Below, piece after piece: positions 24,717 to 33,335 of a stretch of DNA of 53,100 nt (the stretch's first letter is position 1; every line of letters starts with the position of its first letter). This DNA comes from Clostridia bacterium (GTDB lineage Bacteria; Bacillota; Clostridia; UBA1212), in contig JAFSVU010000018.1 in NCBI GenBank assembly GCA_017444825.1, positions 1 to 53,100 on the forward strand. Reading direction: 5' to 3'. The notes beneath the pieces were generated by a model. That model ran no database searches, was not told where the DNA came from, and saw only the letters and a list, made by a program, of their open reading frames with translations. Both the position numbers and the translations under genes were made by a program.

Positions 24717-25306
24717 TGGATCCTGCAATACTGTTTGGTTTAAACTCAATATTTCTCGGGATAGGCCTGGCCATGGATGCTTTTACGGTGTCCGTGGCCA
24801 ATGGTCTCTCTGAGCCTTTGATGAGAAAAAGAAAGGCTCTTTTTATCGCCGGTGTTTTTGCGGTCTTTCAGGGGATAATGCCTCTTTTGGGCTGGCTCTG
24901 TGTCCACACGATAGTGGTGTTTTTCCGGGAATTCGAGAAGTGGACCCCGGTCATAGCACTGGTCCTTCTGGGTATTATAGGCGGAAAGATGCTCGTCGAG
25001 GGGATCGTTAATAAGAAACGGGAGGAGGAAAAACCGAGGATCGGAGTGCTCGCTATACTGGTCCAGGGCGTGGCAACGTCAATAGACGCTCTTTCGGTGG
25101 GATTCACCATTGCCGAGTATGAGCCGGCAACGGCTTTTATCTGCGCTCTCATCATAGCGTCGGTCACGTTCCTCATCTGCCTCGGAGGCATCGCGATAGG
25201 AAAGAAATTCGGAATGAATTTTTCCCGTGCCGCCCGGATCGCGGGTGGCGCCATTCTTATAGCCATCGGCATAGAGATATTCATAAAGGGCTTCTTTACT
25301 TTTTGA
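24716..25306 (+). CDS. mntP: MntP-like manganese efflux pump
   Basis: A 196-residue protein with six membrane segments in two repeated halves, each carrying the family Asp motif: GLAMDAFTVSVANG near 19 and ATSIDALSVGFTIA near 121. This is the MntP/YtaF family, which exports Mn2+. Its start overlaps the ATPase stop (TAATG), implying coupled expression. The TGA stop lies inside the -35 box of the proS promoter. In Bacillota this family also includes YtaF (sporulation-associated); the first half here matches MntP well. Confidence 0.85.
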   Translation: MDPAILFGLNSIFLGIGLAMDAFTVSVANGLSEPLMRKRKALFIAGVFAVFQGIMPLLGWLCVHTIVVFFREFEKWTPVIALVLLGIIGGKMLVEGIVNKKREEEKPRIGVLAILVQGVATSIDALSVGFTIAEYEPATAFICALIIASVTFLICLGGIAIGKKFGMNFSRAARIAGGAILIAIGIEIFIKGFFTF

Positions 25307-25331
25307 CACCAACACGCCGTTGTAGTATAAT
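25303..25331 (+). promoter_or_regulatory. Consensus promoter of proS
   Basis: TTGACA (25303-25308), 17 bases, TATAAT (25326-25331): a perfect SigA promoter. Its -35 box includes the mntP stop codon. Confidence 0.85.
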
Positions 25332-25407
25332 TTTTTCGCAATAATCGGGCGCCGGTCAAGGCCCGGAAATGCCCGCGAATGCTTCAAATCACATTAGGAG
25401 AAATGAT

Positions 25408-27129
25408 ATGAAAGTTTCGGAACTTCTCGGAAGAAGATTTAAAGAGGCCCCCTCATCCTGCATCATCGACAGCCACAAGCTGACGGTAAGAGGCGGCTAC
25501 ATAAAATACATGGCCAACGGCATATATTCCCTGCTGCCTCCAATGAAGAGGATCACGCGGAAGATCGAGAATATAATGCGCGAGGAAATGGACGCCATCG
25601 GAGGCCAGGAGGTGCTGTTCCCTGTGGCGATGCCCGCATCACTCTGGGAGGAATCCGGAAGATATACAAGCATCGGCAGTGAGATGGCCCGCTGGACCGA
25701 CCGCAGCAACAACGCCATGGTGCTGGGCATGACCCACGAAGAGGCCGCCGTGCATATGGCGAGGAACATTGCCGAGTCCTATCAGCAGTACCCGTTTATG
25801 ATCTACCAGATCCAGACCAAGTTCAGAGACGAGCCCAGAGCCCGCGGAGGCCTCATCAGAGTCCGTGAGTTCACCATGAAGGACGGCTACTCCTTCCACA
25901 CATCCCAGGAGGACCTTGAGGAGTACTACGCCAAGTGCTTCAAGGCCTACGAGCGCATTTTTAAGAGAGCGGGCGTTAAGAATTTCATCGCCGTAAAATC
26001 CGACTCGGGCATGATGGGCGGCAGCGTCTCCCACGAGTTTATGCTTCTCACCGAGATCGGCGAGGACACGTTGGTTATTTGTCCCGAGTGCGGCTACAGC
26101 GCCAATATGGAAGCTGCGGAATGCATCACAAATAATGCGAAGGGCGAGGCTGAGCCCATTGAAAAGGTTTCGACTCCCGACGTAAAGACCATAGAGGACC
26201 TCACGAAATTCCTCAAGATTCCCGCGGAGGCATTCTGCAAAGCCGTCGTTTACCAGAAAAACAGTGACGATGCTTACGTGGTGGTGTTCATAAGGGGCGA
26301 CCTGGACGTTAACGAGACGAAGCTCAGAAACTATCTCAAGGAAGAGATCCACCCCGGCGTTGTGACCGAGGATTGCGGCATTGTCGCGGGATTCATCGGA
26401 CCGAAGGGCATCACAAAGAACGCAACCGTAGTGTTTGACCGATCACTCGAAGGCATTGAGAGTCTTGTGTGCGGCGCCAATGAGCCTGATTTTCACTTCA
26501 AGGGCCTCAATATTGCCCGTGATATAGGGAAAGTTGAGTACGTGGACGTGGCCAAGACCTACGCCGGAGCCCAGTGCCCCTGCTGCGGCAAGAAGGCCCT
26601 CACCATTAGCAAGGGCATCGAGATCGGAAACATATTCCAGCTGGGAACGAAATACACCAAGGCCATGGAGATGACGTACCTTGACGCGAACGGCGAGTCC
26701 CACTACCCGATCATGGGCTGCTACGGCATTGGCGTCGGAAGGCTTGCGGCTTCAATCTGCCAGGAGAGCCACGACGACTACGGACCCATCTGGCCCATAT
26801 CCATTGCCCCCTGGGAAGTCGAGATATGCAATCTGAGAAAAGACGATGAGCGGGTGACCGGGACTGCGGAGAAGCTGTATGACGAACTGACCAAAGCCGG
26901 CATCGAGGCCATCTACGACGACAGAGACATCAGGCCGGGGTCGATGTTTGCGGATGCAGACCTCCTTGGCGTGCCGGTGAGAGCCGTTGTGAGTCCCAAG
27001 ACCTGCGACAGAGGCGTTATCGAGGTTTCACTGAGAGACAAGAGCTTAAAGACCGAGTTTGAGGCCGGCGAGGCTGCGGCGAAGATCTGCGAGCTGGTGA
27101 ACGAGCTTAAGGCAAAGCTCAACGCCTGA
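25408..27129 (+). CDS. proS: Prolyl-tRNA synthetase
   Basis: 573 residues, the length of the bacterial (E. coli-type) enzyme with an inserted YbaK-like editing domain. Class II motifs are visible: PPMKRITRKIENIMREEMD (motif 1 region), TKFRDEPRARGGLIRVREF (motif 2) and GCYGIGVGRL (motif 3). The insertion spans about residues 225-400 (LKIPAEAFCKAVVY, FIRGDLDVNETKL, CGANEPDFHF) and removes mischarged Ala. The C-terminal anticodon-binding domain reads IAPWEVEICN and DDRDIRPGSMFADADLLG. TAGGAG lies seven bases before the ATG. It has its own promoter and a hairpin after the stop. Confidence 0.96.
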   Translation: MKVSELLGRRFKEAPSSCIIDSHKLTVRGGYIKYMANGIYSLLPPMKRITRKIENIMREEMDAIGGQEVLFPVAMPASLWEESGRYTSIGSEMARWTDRSNNAMVLGMTHEEAAVHMARNIAESYQQYPFMIYQIQTKFRDEPRARGGLIRVREFTMKDGYSFHTSQEDLEEYYAKCFKAYERIFKRAGVKNFIAVKSDSGMMGGSVSHEFMLLTEIGEDTLVICPECGYSANMEAAECITNNAKGEAEPIEKVSTPDVKTIEDLTKFLKIPAEAFCKAVVYQKNSDDAYVVVFIRGDLDVNETKLRNYLKEEIHPGVVTEDCGIVAGFIGPKGITKNATVVFDRSLEGIESLVCGANEPDFHFKGLNIARDIGKVEYVDVAKTYAGAQCPCCGKKALTISKGIEIGNIFQLGTKYTKAMEMTYLDANGESHYPIMGCYGIGVGRLAASICQESHDDYGPIWPISIAPWEVEICNLRKDDERVTGTAEKLYDELTKAGIEAIYDDRDIRPGSMFADADLLGVPVRAVVSPKTCDRGVIEVSLRDKSLKTEFEAGEAAAKICELVNELKAKLNA

Positions 27130-27142
27130 TATATGAAATAAC

Positions 27143-27178
27143 GGCCCGGGTTCCGAAAGGCTGCCCGGACCTTCTTTG
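27143..27178 (+). terminator. Probable terminator after proS
   Basis: GGCCCGGG (27143-27150) pairs with CCCGGACC (27164-27171) with one mismatch, followed by the modest T-rich TTCTTTGT. Confidence 0.5.
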
Positions 27179-27214
27179 TATAAACCGATCATCAAAAGAG
27201 GAGTGAATAACTTA

Positions 27215-29938
27215 ATGTTCAAAAGAGTTGTCAGAACCGTTTTTGCGCTGCTGACTGCGCTTGTTATGCTGGCGGGACTTTGTGTTTCTGCGGAGGACGC
27301 TGTGACCACCGGGGCTGAGGAGGCCTTTGTCAGCAGTAAATACGGCGCGAAGATACCTTCCTGGGCGATCAAGGAGAGCCGCAGATATTCATATGATTTC
27401 AGCGAGGAGAGCCTTGACTTCTACAAGTCCGACGGAGGGCTCAGGATACTCGGCGCGTCGGGATTCGTGGTGAAGAACGGCACGCTGACATGCGGTTTCA
27501 GAAAAACCTTTGCGATCGCAAGCGAAGGATACCTGGGCGACGATTACGGTCTTGGCGGGGGCACCCTCTCATTTAAGCTTTCGATGACCGGCGGAAAATT
27601 CAAAGTCATCCTCCGCGATTCCGCAGAATCCCCCACGAGAAACGACCTGTATCTGAATTTTGAGTTCAACACCGACGGAACGGTGAACGCGGGGGACGCA
27701 ATGGCAAAGAACATGACCAATGCAGCCCTGAAAAATATTTTCTCAAAGAGCAGAACGCCTGTCATAACATTCGAAGACCACGTGACGTATATCGATCTTC
27801 TGGTGGACGGTGAGCAGGCCTTGAGGCTCGATTACGTCGAAAACGGCGCGGCGGACGGCGAATACACCGTGCCCAACTACAGCAGCAGGATCGTGATGAA
27901 GGACCGGGACGGGAACGTCATCGGGTCGGAGGAGAACTCGCAGATCCAGAGGGGCGGAAGGTTCCTCATCTGCTTCGACAATTTCGAGGGATACATCGAC
28001 GATCTGACCTTCGATAAGACCACGGTGGACCAGACGCTGCCTGATGGCGCGGAGAGGGTCATTGATTATTCAAACTGGGTGGCCACAGACGATCTCGGCA
28101 GGACGACTGCTCTCGGCGACAGGGCGGGTGCTCCCAGGGAAGACAAAACAGTGGGAATTTTCTATTTCCTCTGCTGGACCGGCGCGGGCATACATATCCA
28201 GGACAATACGAAGCTTTTCCTGAACCTGGGGCTTGACGGCATGAAATCATATCTCACCCAGAGCGGCGGAGAGGCGTACTGGGCCGAACCGTACTTTGGT
28301 TATTACAGGAACACAGATACGTGGGTCTACAGAAAGCACGCGTATATGCTGGAGGCCGCAGACATCGACTTCATTTTCCTGGATATTTCAAACGGCGTGG
28401 TCTTCGAGGAAGGCCATCTGACGCTCCTCGATACGTGGCTGAAGATCAGGCAGGAGGGCGGACATACGCCTGACGTCTGTTTCCTTTGCGGCGACACCCC
28501 TGAAAATTTCGAGAAGGACCTGACTCTTTTGAGAAAGGGGGGCGCTTTCACGGAGGAGAACCTCAAAAAGTATGAGGAACTTTTCTTCAAATGGAACGGA
28601 AAGCCCCTGATATTCGGAAACACCGAAAAACTCAGCAAGAGCAACAGGGAGTTCCTGAACGGTTTTGAGGTGCGCGGATGCTGGGCCTGGGAGAACAGGG
28701 ACGGCTACTGGAACTGGATAGAGGAGCTTAACCGGGACGAGGCCGGAAATCTCTACATGTACAAGGGCCGTGACGCGGCCGGCAATTTTGAGGAGCTTGC
28801 GGTGGCTCTCGGCCATCATCCCTCCGCCAGCAAAGGAAGAAGCTTCGTGGAGGGCCGCCAGAACTCAAACGGTCTTCAGAATTTCGAATTTTACCTTGAA
28901 TCTACGCCATGGGGCACCGGCTTTTCGTCCCAGGCGGAATACGCTCTCAGCGTGTCTCCCAGATGCATAATGATAACGGGCTGGAACGAGTGGATCGCAG
29001 GCAACGGCCGGGGGTCCGACTTCATGGCCAATACGCCCGTAAACAACGTGCTCTACGTGGACCAGTTCAACCCGGAGTTCAGCAGAGACGGAGAACCCAT
29101 GCGCATCAGGGACGGAGTGGGCTTTGGCGACAATTACTACTACCAGATAGTCGATTTCGTGCGCCGCTATAAGGGCATCGACTCTCTTAAAACTGCCGAG
29201 GGCCAGGAGAACTTTGACGGCGAAGGAGCCATGAAAGCCGGAGAGGCATCCTTTGACAGCGTCTGGACAAACGTGGGACCCGAGTACAGGGATACCATTG
29301 GCGACGTGGAATTCCGAAACACCATTTCCTATGACGCCGGGTTCAAATATCTCAACGCCACGGGCCGCAACGACCTTGAAAGCGCTAAGATCTCCCAGGA
29401 CGGCGAAAACGTCTATTTTACGGTGAAAACGGTGCACGACGTGGAGACGGCGGACGACAGCTGCTGGATGAACCTCTTTATCGACGCCGATCTGAACCAC
29501 GACACGGGCTGGGAGGGTTACGACTTTGTGATCAACAGGAGCCGTGACGGTAACCAATGCACCGTGGAGAAGCTTGAAAAGGGCTCTTACAAGGGAACCC
29601 CTGCCGGCAATGCGGAGATTGCGTTCAGCGGAAACAGATTGACCGTAAAAATAGCCAAGTCGATCCTCGGGCTGCCGGAGAAGACGGGCATCAACATCGA
29701 CTTCAAATGGGCCGACAACTCCACCGAGACGGGCAACGTCATGTCCTTCATGGACCTTGGCGACACCGCTCCCAACGACCGCTTTAATTTCAGATTTGTA
29801 GGCGATTCGGTGAAATACGAAAAAACCATAGAAGAGCAAAACGGCGGCAAGAAGGGCTGCGGCGGCATCCTTTCCGCAAGCGTCGGCGTCATAGCTCTTG
29901 GGGCAGTGATAATGCTCATTAAAAAAAGGGAGGACTAA
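27215..29938 (+). CDS. Secreted, membrane-anchored GH99/WbsX-like protein
   Basis: A 907-residue surface protein. An N-terminal signal peptide (FALLTALVMLAGLCVSA) is followed by a jelly-roll/LamG-like domain (about 40-260), a GH99/WbsX-like barrel (about 290-690) with GIFYFLCWTGAG, DFIFLDISNG, the family's ITGWNEWIAGNG, YVDQFNPEFSRD and NYYYQIVDFVRRYKGI, then a CBM9/DOMON-like domain (about 705-865: WMNLFIDADLNHDTGWEGYD). It ends in a membrane helix and KKRED. WbsX/GH99-like barrels act on mannose-type glycans; the substrate here is unknown. It is preceded by AGAGGAG and followed after 3 bases by the flavin reductase. Confidence 0.7.
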   Translation: MFKRVVRTVFALLTALVMLAGLCVSAEDAVTTGAEEAFVSSKYGAKIPSWAIKESRRYSYDFSEESLDFYKSDGGLRILGASGFVVKNGTLTCGFRKTFAIASEGYLGDDYGLGGGTLSFKLSMTGGKFKVILRDSAESPTRNDLYLNFEFNTDGTVNAGDAMAKNMTNAALKNIFSKSRTPVITFEDHVTYIDLLVDGEQALRLDYVENGAADGEYTVPNYSSRIVMKDRDGNVIGSEENSQIQRGGRFLICFDNFEGYIDDLTFDKTTVDQTLPDGAERVIDYSNWVATDDLGRTTALGDRAGAPREDKTVGIFYFLCWTGAGIHIQDNTKLFLNLGLDGMKSYLTQSGGEAYWAEPYFGYYRNTDTWVYRKHAYMLEAADIDFIFLDISNGVVFEEGHLTLLDTWLKIRQEGGHTPDVCFLCGDTPENFEKDLTLLRKGGAFTEENLKKYEELFFKWNGKPLIFGNTEKLSKSNREFLNGFEVRGCWAWENRDGYWNWIEELNRDEAGNLYMYKGRDAAGNFEELAVALGHHPSASKGRSFVEGRQNSNGLQNFEFYLESTPWGTGFSSQAEYALSVSPRCIMITGWNEWIAGNGRGSDFMANTPVNNVLYVDQFNPEFSRDGEPMRIRDGVGFGDNYYYQIVDFVRRYKGIDSLKTAEGQENFDGEGAMKAGEASFDSVWTNVGPEYRDTIGDVEFRNTISYDAGFKYLNATGRNDLESAKISQDGENVYFTVKTVHDVETADDSCWMNLFIDADLNHDTGWEGYDFVINRSRDGNQCTVEKLEKGSYKGTPAGNAEIAFSGNRLTVKIAKSILGLPEKTGINIDFKWADNSTETGNVMSFMDLGDTAPNDRFNFRFVGDSVKYEKTIEEQNGGKKGCGGILSASVGVIALGAVIMLIKKRED

Positions 29939-29941
29939 CCA

Positions 29942-30502
29942 ATGGGAAGAAAAAACTTCGGCGCCAAACCGCTCAGCTATCCTCAGCCGGTCTGGATAAT
30001 TGCAACATACGACGAAAACGGTCAGCCTGACGCCATGAACGCTGCGTGGGGCGGCATCAGCGAGATGAACGAGATATCAGTCTGCCTCTCCGCCGGCCAC
30101 AAGACCTGCAAGAATTTCGAGAAAACAGGGGCTTTCACCATCAGCATGGCCGATGCGAAGCACATCACGGCCTGCGACTACGTTGGCATCGCAAGCGCCA
30201 ACAAGACACCGGACAAATTCGAAAGAGCGGGCTTCACCGCCACGAAGAGCTCCTTTGTGAACGCTCCCGTGATCAACGAGCTGGCGGTCTGCATCGAGTG
30301 CCGGGTGAAGGAGTACAACAAGGACACCTGCATTCTGAAGGGAGAAATCGTCAATGTCAGCGTTGACGAGTCCGCATTGACGGACGGAAAGGTGGACGTA
30401 ACCAAGGTCGCCCCCGTCTGCTTCGACCCCTTCAACAACACGTACAATGCCATTGGCGAGGCTGTAGCCAATGCTTTCTCCGAGGGCAAAAAGCTTTTTT
30501 GA
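29942..30502 (+). CDS. Flavin reductase family protein
   Basis: A 186-residue FMN-binding split-barrel protein: PQPVWIIATYDENGQPDAMNAAWGG is the typical N-terminal strand with the flavin-binding segment, followed by CLSAGHKTCKNFEKTGAFTIS and GIASANKTPDKFERAGF. Members reduce FMN or carry out small redox reactions; some clostridial members are rubredoxin-like electron acceptors. It starts 3 bases after the surface-protein stop and may share its transcript, although the functions look unrelated. Confidence 0.85.
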   Translation: MGRKNFGAKPLSYPQPVWIIATYDENGQPDAMNAAWGGISEMNEISVCLSAGHKTCKNFEKTGAFTISMADAKHITACDYVGIASANKTPDKFERAGFTATKSSFVNAPVINELAVCIECRVKEYNKDTCILKGEIVNVSVDESALTDGKVDVTKVAPVCFDPFNNTYNAIGEAVANAFSEGKKLF

Positions 30503-30554
30503 AGGATAAAGCCTTGAAACCCTATTGAAACCCGCGCGCCTGCGCAAAAAAAGG

Positions 30555-30583
30555 TTGAAAAGAATAATCCGAAGTATTAAAAT
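30555..30583 (+). promoter_or_regulatory. Promoter of gap
   Basis: TTGAAA (30555-30560), 17 bases, TAAAAT (30578-30583), about 95 bases ahead of the gap start. Confidence 0.75.
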
Positions 30584-30677
30584 TGCTTGGATTGTGCGGA
30601 GTCCCCGGCTCAGACGGTAAAGATTTCCGCAAATAAAGACAAAAAGTCCTTATCACAATAAATGGAGGTTTATTATC

Positions 30678-31709
30678 ATGGCAGTAAAAGTTGCTATTAA
30701 CGGTTTCGGACGTATCGGACGTCTCGCTTTCAGACAGATGTTCGGAGCAAAAGGCTACCAGGTTGTAGCTATAAACGATCTCACAAGCCCAAAAATGCTT
30801 GCACATCTTCTCAAATATGACACAGCTCAGGGCTCCTACCTCGGAACGATCGGTCAGAATCTTCACACAGTTGAATCCACAGAAGATTCCATCATAGTTG
30901 ACGGAAAAGAAACCAAGATCTACGCTTGCAAAGACGCTAAGGATTGCCCCTGGAAGGCTCTCAAGGTCGACGTGGTTCTCGAATGCACAGGCTTCTACAC
31001 CAGCAAAGAGAAATCCATGGCTCACATTCAGGCAGGCGCTAAGAAAGTCGTTATTTCCGCTCCGGCAGGCAACGATCTCCCCACCATCGTTTACAGTGTT
31101 AACGAGAACACACTGACCCCCGATGACAAGATCATCTCCGCAGCATCCTGCACCACCAACTGCCTGGCTCCTATGGCCAATGCGCTCAACAACGCTTACC
31201 CGATCGTTTCCGGTATCATGACAACTGTTCACGCTTACACCGGCGACCAGATGATCCTCGACGGCCCCCAGAGAAAGGGCGACCTCAGAAGGTCCAGAGC
31301 AGGCGCTATGAACATCGTTCCTAACTCCACAGGCGCTGCAAAGGCTATCGGCCTCGTTATCCCCGCACTCAACGGAAAGCTCATCGGCTCCGCTCAGAGA
31401 GTTCCTACAGCTACAGGTTCCACCACGATCCTCGTTGCTGTCGTTAAGGGCAAGGACGTTACAAAAGAGTCCATCAACGCAGCTATGAAGGCCGCCTCCA
31501 ATGAGTCCTTCGGCTACAACACAGATGAGATCGTTTCCTCCGACGTTATCGGTATGAGATACGGCTCACTCTTCGATGCTACACAGACAATGGTAGCTAA
31601 GATCGACGACGACACATATCAGGTACAGGTTGTTTCCTGGTACGACAATGAGAACTCCTACACCAGCCAGATGGTTAGAACGATCAAATACTTCGCCGAA
31701 CTTAAGTGA
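30678..31709 (+). CDS. gap: Glyceraldehyde-3-phosphate dehydrogenase
   Basis: A 343-residue type I GAPDH. The N-terminal [12 protein letters not shown] Rossmann motif, the NAD-selecting Asp in [10 protein letters not shown], the catalytic cysteine in [12 protein letters not shown] with its His in [28 protein letters not shown]-type phosphate-binding residues, and [13 protein letters not shown] near the end are all present. It catalyses the NAD-dependent oxidative phosphorylation step of glycolysis. GGAGG lies ahead of the ATG, and codon choice is biased as in highly expressed genes. It is monocistronic, followed at once by the structured repeat elements, the first of which may serve as its 3' end. 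Confidence 0.97.
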   Translation: MAVKVAINGFGRIGRLAFRQMFGAKGYQVVAINDLTSPKMLAHLLKYDTAQGSYLGTIGQNLHTVESTEDSIIVDGKETKIYACKDAKDCPWKALKVDVVLECTGFYTSKEKSMAHIQAGAKKVVISAPAGNDLPTIVYSVNENTLTPDDKIISAASCTTNCLAPMANALNNAYPIVSGIMTTVHAYTGDQMILDGPQRKGDLRRSRAGAMNIVPNSTGAAKAIGLVIPALNGKLIGSAQRVPTATGSTTILVAVVKGKDVTKESINAAMKAASNESFGYNTDEIVSSDVIGMRYGSLFDATQTMVAKIDDDTYQVQVVSWYDNENSYTSQMVRTIKYFAELK

Positions 31710-31713
31710 TCAC

Positions 31714-31878
31714 TCTTTTTTGGCTCTTTACGCAATCTGCGAAAGAATATTTATGATAGAAATGCGGATGAAATATGCCGCATTTTTATTATGTTCGCAG
31801 ATTGCTTTTTGCGAGCGGACCTCTCGTAGTACCTTCGTACGACTTCGGGTCCGCGCGCAAAAAAATAGCTCAAAAAAT
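31714..31878 (+). repeat. Structured repeat element, copy A
   Basis: A 165-bp element between two copies of AGTGATCAC (31705-31713 and 31879-31887). It starts TTTTTTGGCTCTTTACGC and ends AAAATAGCTCAAAAAAT, which are imperfect inverted repeats. Stem 1: GCAATCTGCGAA (31732-31743) with TTCGCAGATTGC (31794-31805), enclosing stem 2 AATGCGG/CCGCATT (31761-31767/31778-31784) followed by T-rich bases. Stem 3: 31806-31821 with 31848-31863, capped by GTACCTTCGTAC (31829-31840). Stem 2 plus its T-run could end the gap transcript. Confidence 0.85.
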
Positions 31879-31906
31879 AGTGATCACATTCTACGAGGAA
31901 GTTTAA

Positions 31907-32060
31907 GGCTCTTTACGCATTTTGCGTAGAATAACCTTTTAGAAAAGTGCGGATGAAATATTCCGCATTTTTCTTTTATCAGAACGCAAAATGCTTTGCT
32001 CGAATGGACCGCTCGGAGTACCTTCGTACACCGTCGGGTCCATTCAAGCAAAAATAGCTC
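31907..32060 (+). repeat. Structured repeat element, copy B
   Basis: Same layout as copy A with different stem sequence: stem 1 GCATTTTGCGT (31917-31927) with ACGCAAAATGC (31984-31994); stem 2 TGCGG/CCGCA (31948-31952/31963-31967); stem 3 TTTGCTCGAATGGACC (31995-32010) with the complement at 32037-32052; apical GTACCTTCGTAC at 32018-32029; ends AAAATAGCTC. Confidence 0.85.
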
Positions 32061-32085
32061 ATAACTCTGCGTTTATTGTTATAGA

Positions 32086-32165
32086 CTCTTTTTTGGCTTT
32101 TTACGCAATCTGCGAAATAACAATTAAGATAAGAATGCGGATGAAATATGCCGCATTTTTATTTT
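32086..32165 (+). repeat. Structured repeat element, copy C (5' half only)
   Basis: Very close to the left part of copy A (CTCTTTTTTGGCT, GCAATCTGCGAA, and stem 2 AATGCGG/CCGCATT with TTT after it), then the similarity stops. The third hairpin is missing. Confidence 0.8.
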
Positions 32166-32382
32166 ACACGGAATCACTAAAACCGAAATAAAACTGTTTG
32201 AGATTTGTAAAAATGACAATTTGTCTCTTTTTTTTTGATTTTGCAGTGTTATAATAACAAGCGATGGAGCTGTTTTGATTCCGGTCTGATCTGTAGACTG
32301 AATGAGGATATAGTATGCTTGTTGGCCAAATGAGGTACTTGCAAAAAGAACTGAGATTTTTGTTCATGGCAAGGAGAGTAAT
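32166..32382. other. Upstream region of the lipoprotein pair, with extended -10 promoter
   Basis: AT-rich, no gene. TGTTATAAT at 32247-32255 is an extended -10 box without a good -35 box. AAGGAGAG before 32383 is the ribosome binding site. Confidence 0.45.
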
Positions 32383-33309
32383 ATGAAACTGAAAACTACA
32401 TTGGTTTGTTTGATGATGATCGTTGCGCTTGTGTTTTCTGTGTCTTGCAAGAGAATAGAAAAGACCGGAATGGAATTCAAGATAGATTTTGGCTCTCCGG
32501 GAGAACCGGTGGATATTTCCAAGATAAAGATATCATATGACCTGAGAGAGTTAGAAAATAAAATTTCCGGCAAAACTGCGTATATTTATGGCTCTTCAAA
32601 GATTGAAAAATATGATGATATTGCCGAGCAGTTCGGGTTTACAGCCTTGCAAATTCTCCCTGCTGTCGATGATGTTGTTGAATATCAGGATATATCAGAT
32701 GATCATGTCAGGAGGCTTCTTATTTGGCCAACAGGAACAATTCGATATGATACAGGCGTGAAAGAAACGTCTTTTGAAACAAAAGTAAATCAGAACGATT
32801 GTGTTGAGCTGTCGAAACAAGTATTAGAGCAATATGGTTTAACAAACCAAAGGTTTGACAGCGAATGGAATTACAGTGAAAGAAGGCTGACTGATCCGCA
32901 AAACAATAAAACAACGGTTATCGGATATACTGTGATTCTTTATTTTTTACTGAACGGAACAAGACTGTACGGTGAGCCTCGTGTAACTATACAGTTCAAC
33001 GGCAATGGAGAAGTCGTTTCAATAATGTATAACATGCCTGATTATTATGAGGCCGGGGAATGTGAACTGACAGGCATAGGGCAATTGCTGAAATCAATCA
33101 AAAAAGGGACAATACCGATGATGTATGGATTTGATGAGGAGCCGGAAAGCATCACGATAGAAGACATTGATTTGTGCTATTATTCTCAAACGTCCGGTGA
33201 TAACATTGCCGTTGCCCAACCGATCTATGTTCTTAGTGCAATCGGACATTATGAGGATAAAGACCTGAAATTCAATATGTTGGTTCAGGCTAACCCGAAC
33301 GATGCGTGA
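32383..33309 (+). CDS. Putative lipoprotein, function unknown
   Basis: A 308-residue protein with a lipoprotein signal peptide: LVCLMMIVALVFSVSC, lipid-anchored at Cys22. The mature part has no recognised catalytic motif; NGTRLYGEPRVTIQFNGNGEVVSI and the preceding strands resemble PepSY/YycH-like sensor folds, a weak impression. AT-rich codon use sets it and the next gene apart from their neighbours, suggesting acquisition together. It ends 26 bases before the next start, so the two form an operon acting at the outer face of the membrane. Confidence 0.65.
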   Translation: MKLKTTLVCLMMIVALVFSVSCKRIEKTGMEFKIDFGSPGEPVDISKIKISYDLRELENKISGKTAYIYGSSKIEKYDDIAEQFGFTALQILPAVDDVVEYQDISDDHVRRLLIWPTGTIRYDTGVKETSFETKVNQNDCVELSKQVLEQYGLTNQRFDSEWNYSERRLTDPQNNKTTVIGYTVILYFLLNGTRLYGEPRVTIQFNGNGEVVSIMYNMPDYYEAGECELTGIGQLLKSIKKGTIPMMYGFDEEPESITIEDIDLCYYSQTSGDNIAVAQPIYVLSAIGHYEDKDLKFNMLVQANPNDA

Positions 33310-33335
33310 TAATATTTCAAACGAAGGGAAAGAAA

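Noticed and set aside
31630-32191. Two ORFs downstream of gap (99 and 66 codons)
   Set aside because: They overlap gap or run through repeat copies A-C, and their peptides only reflect the repeats.
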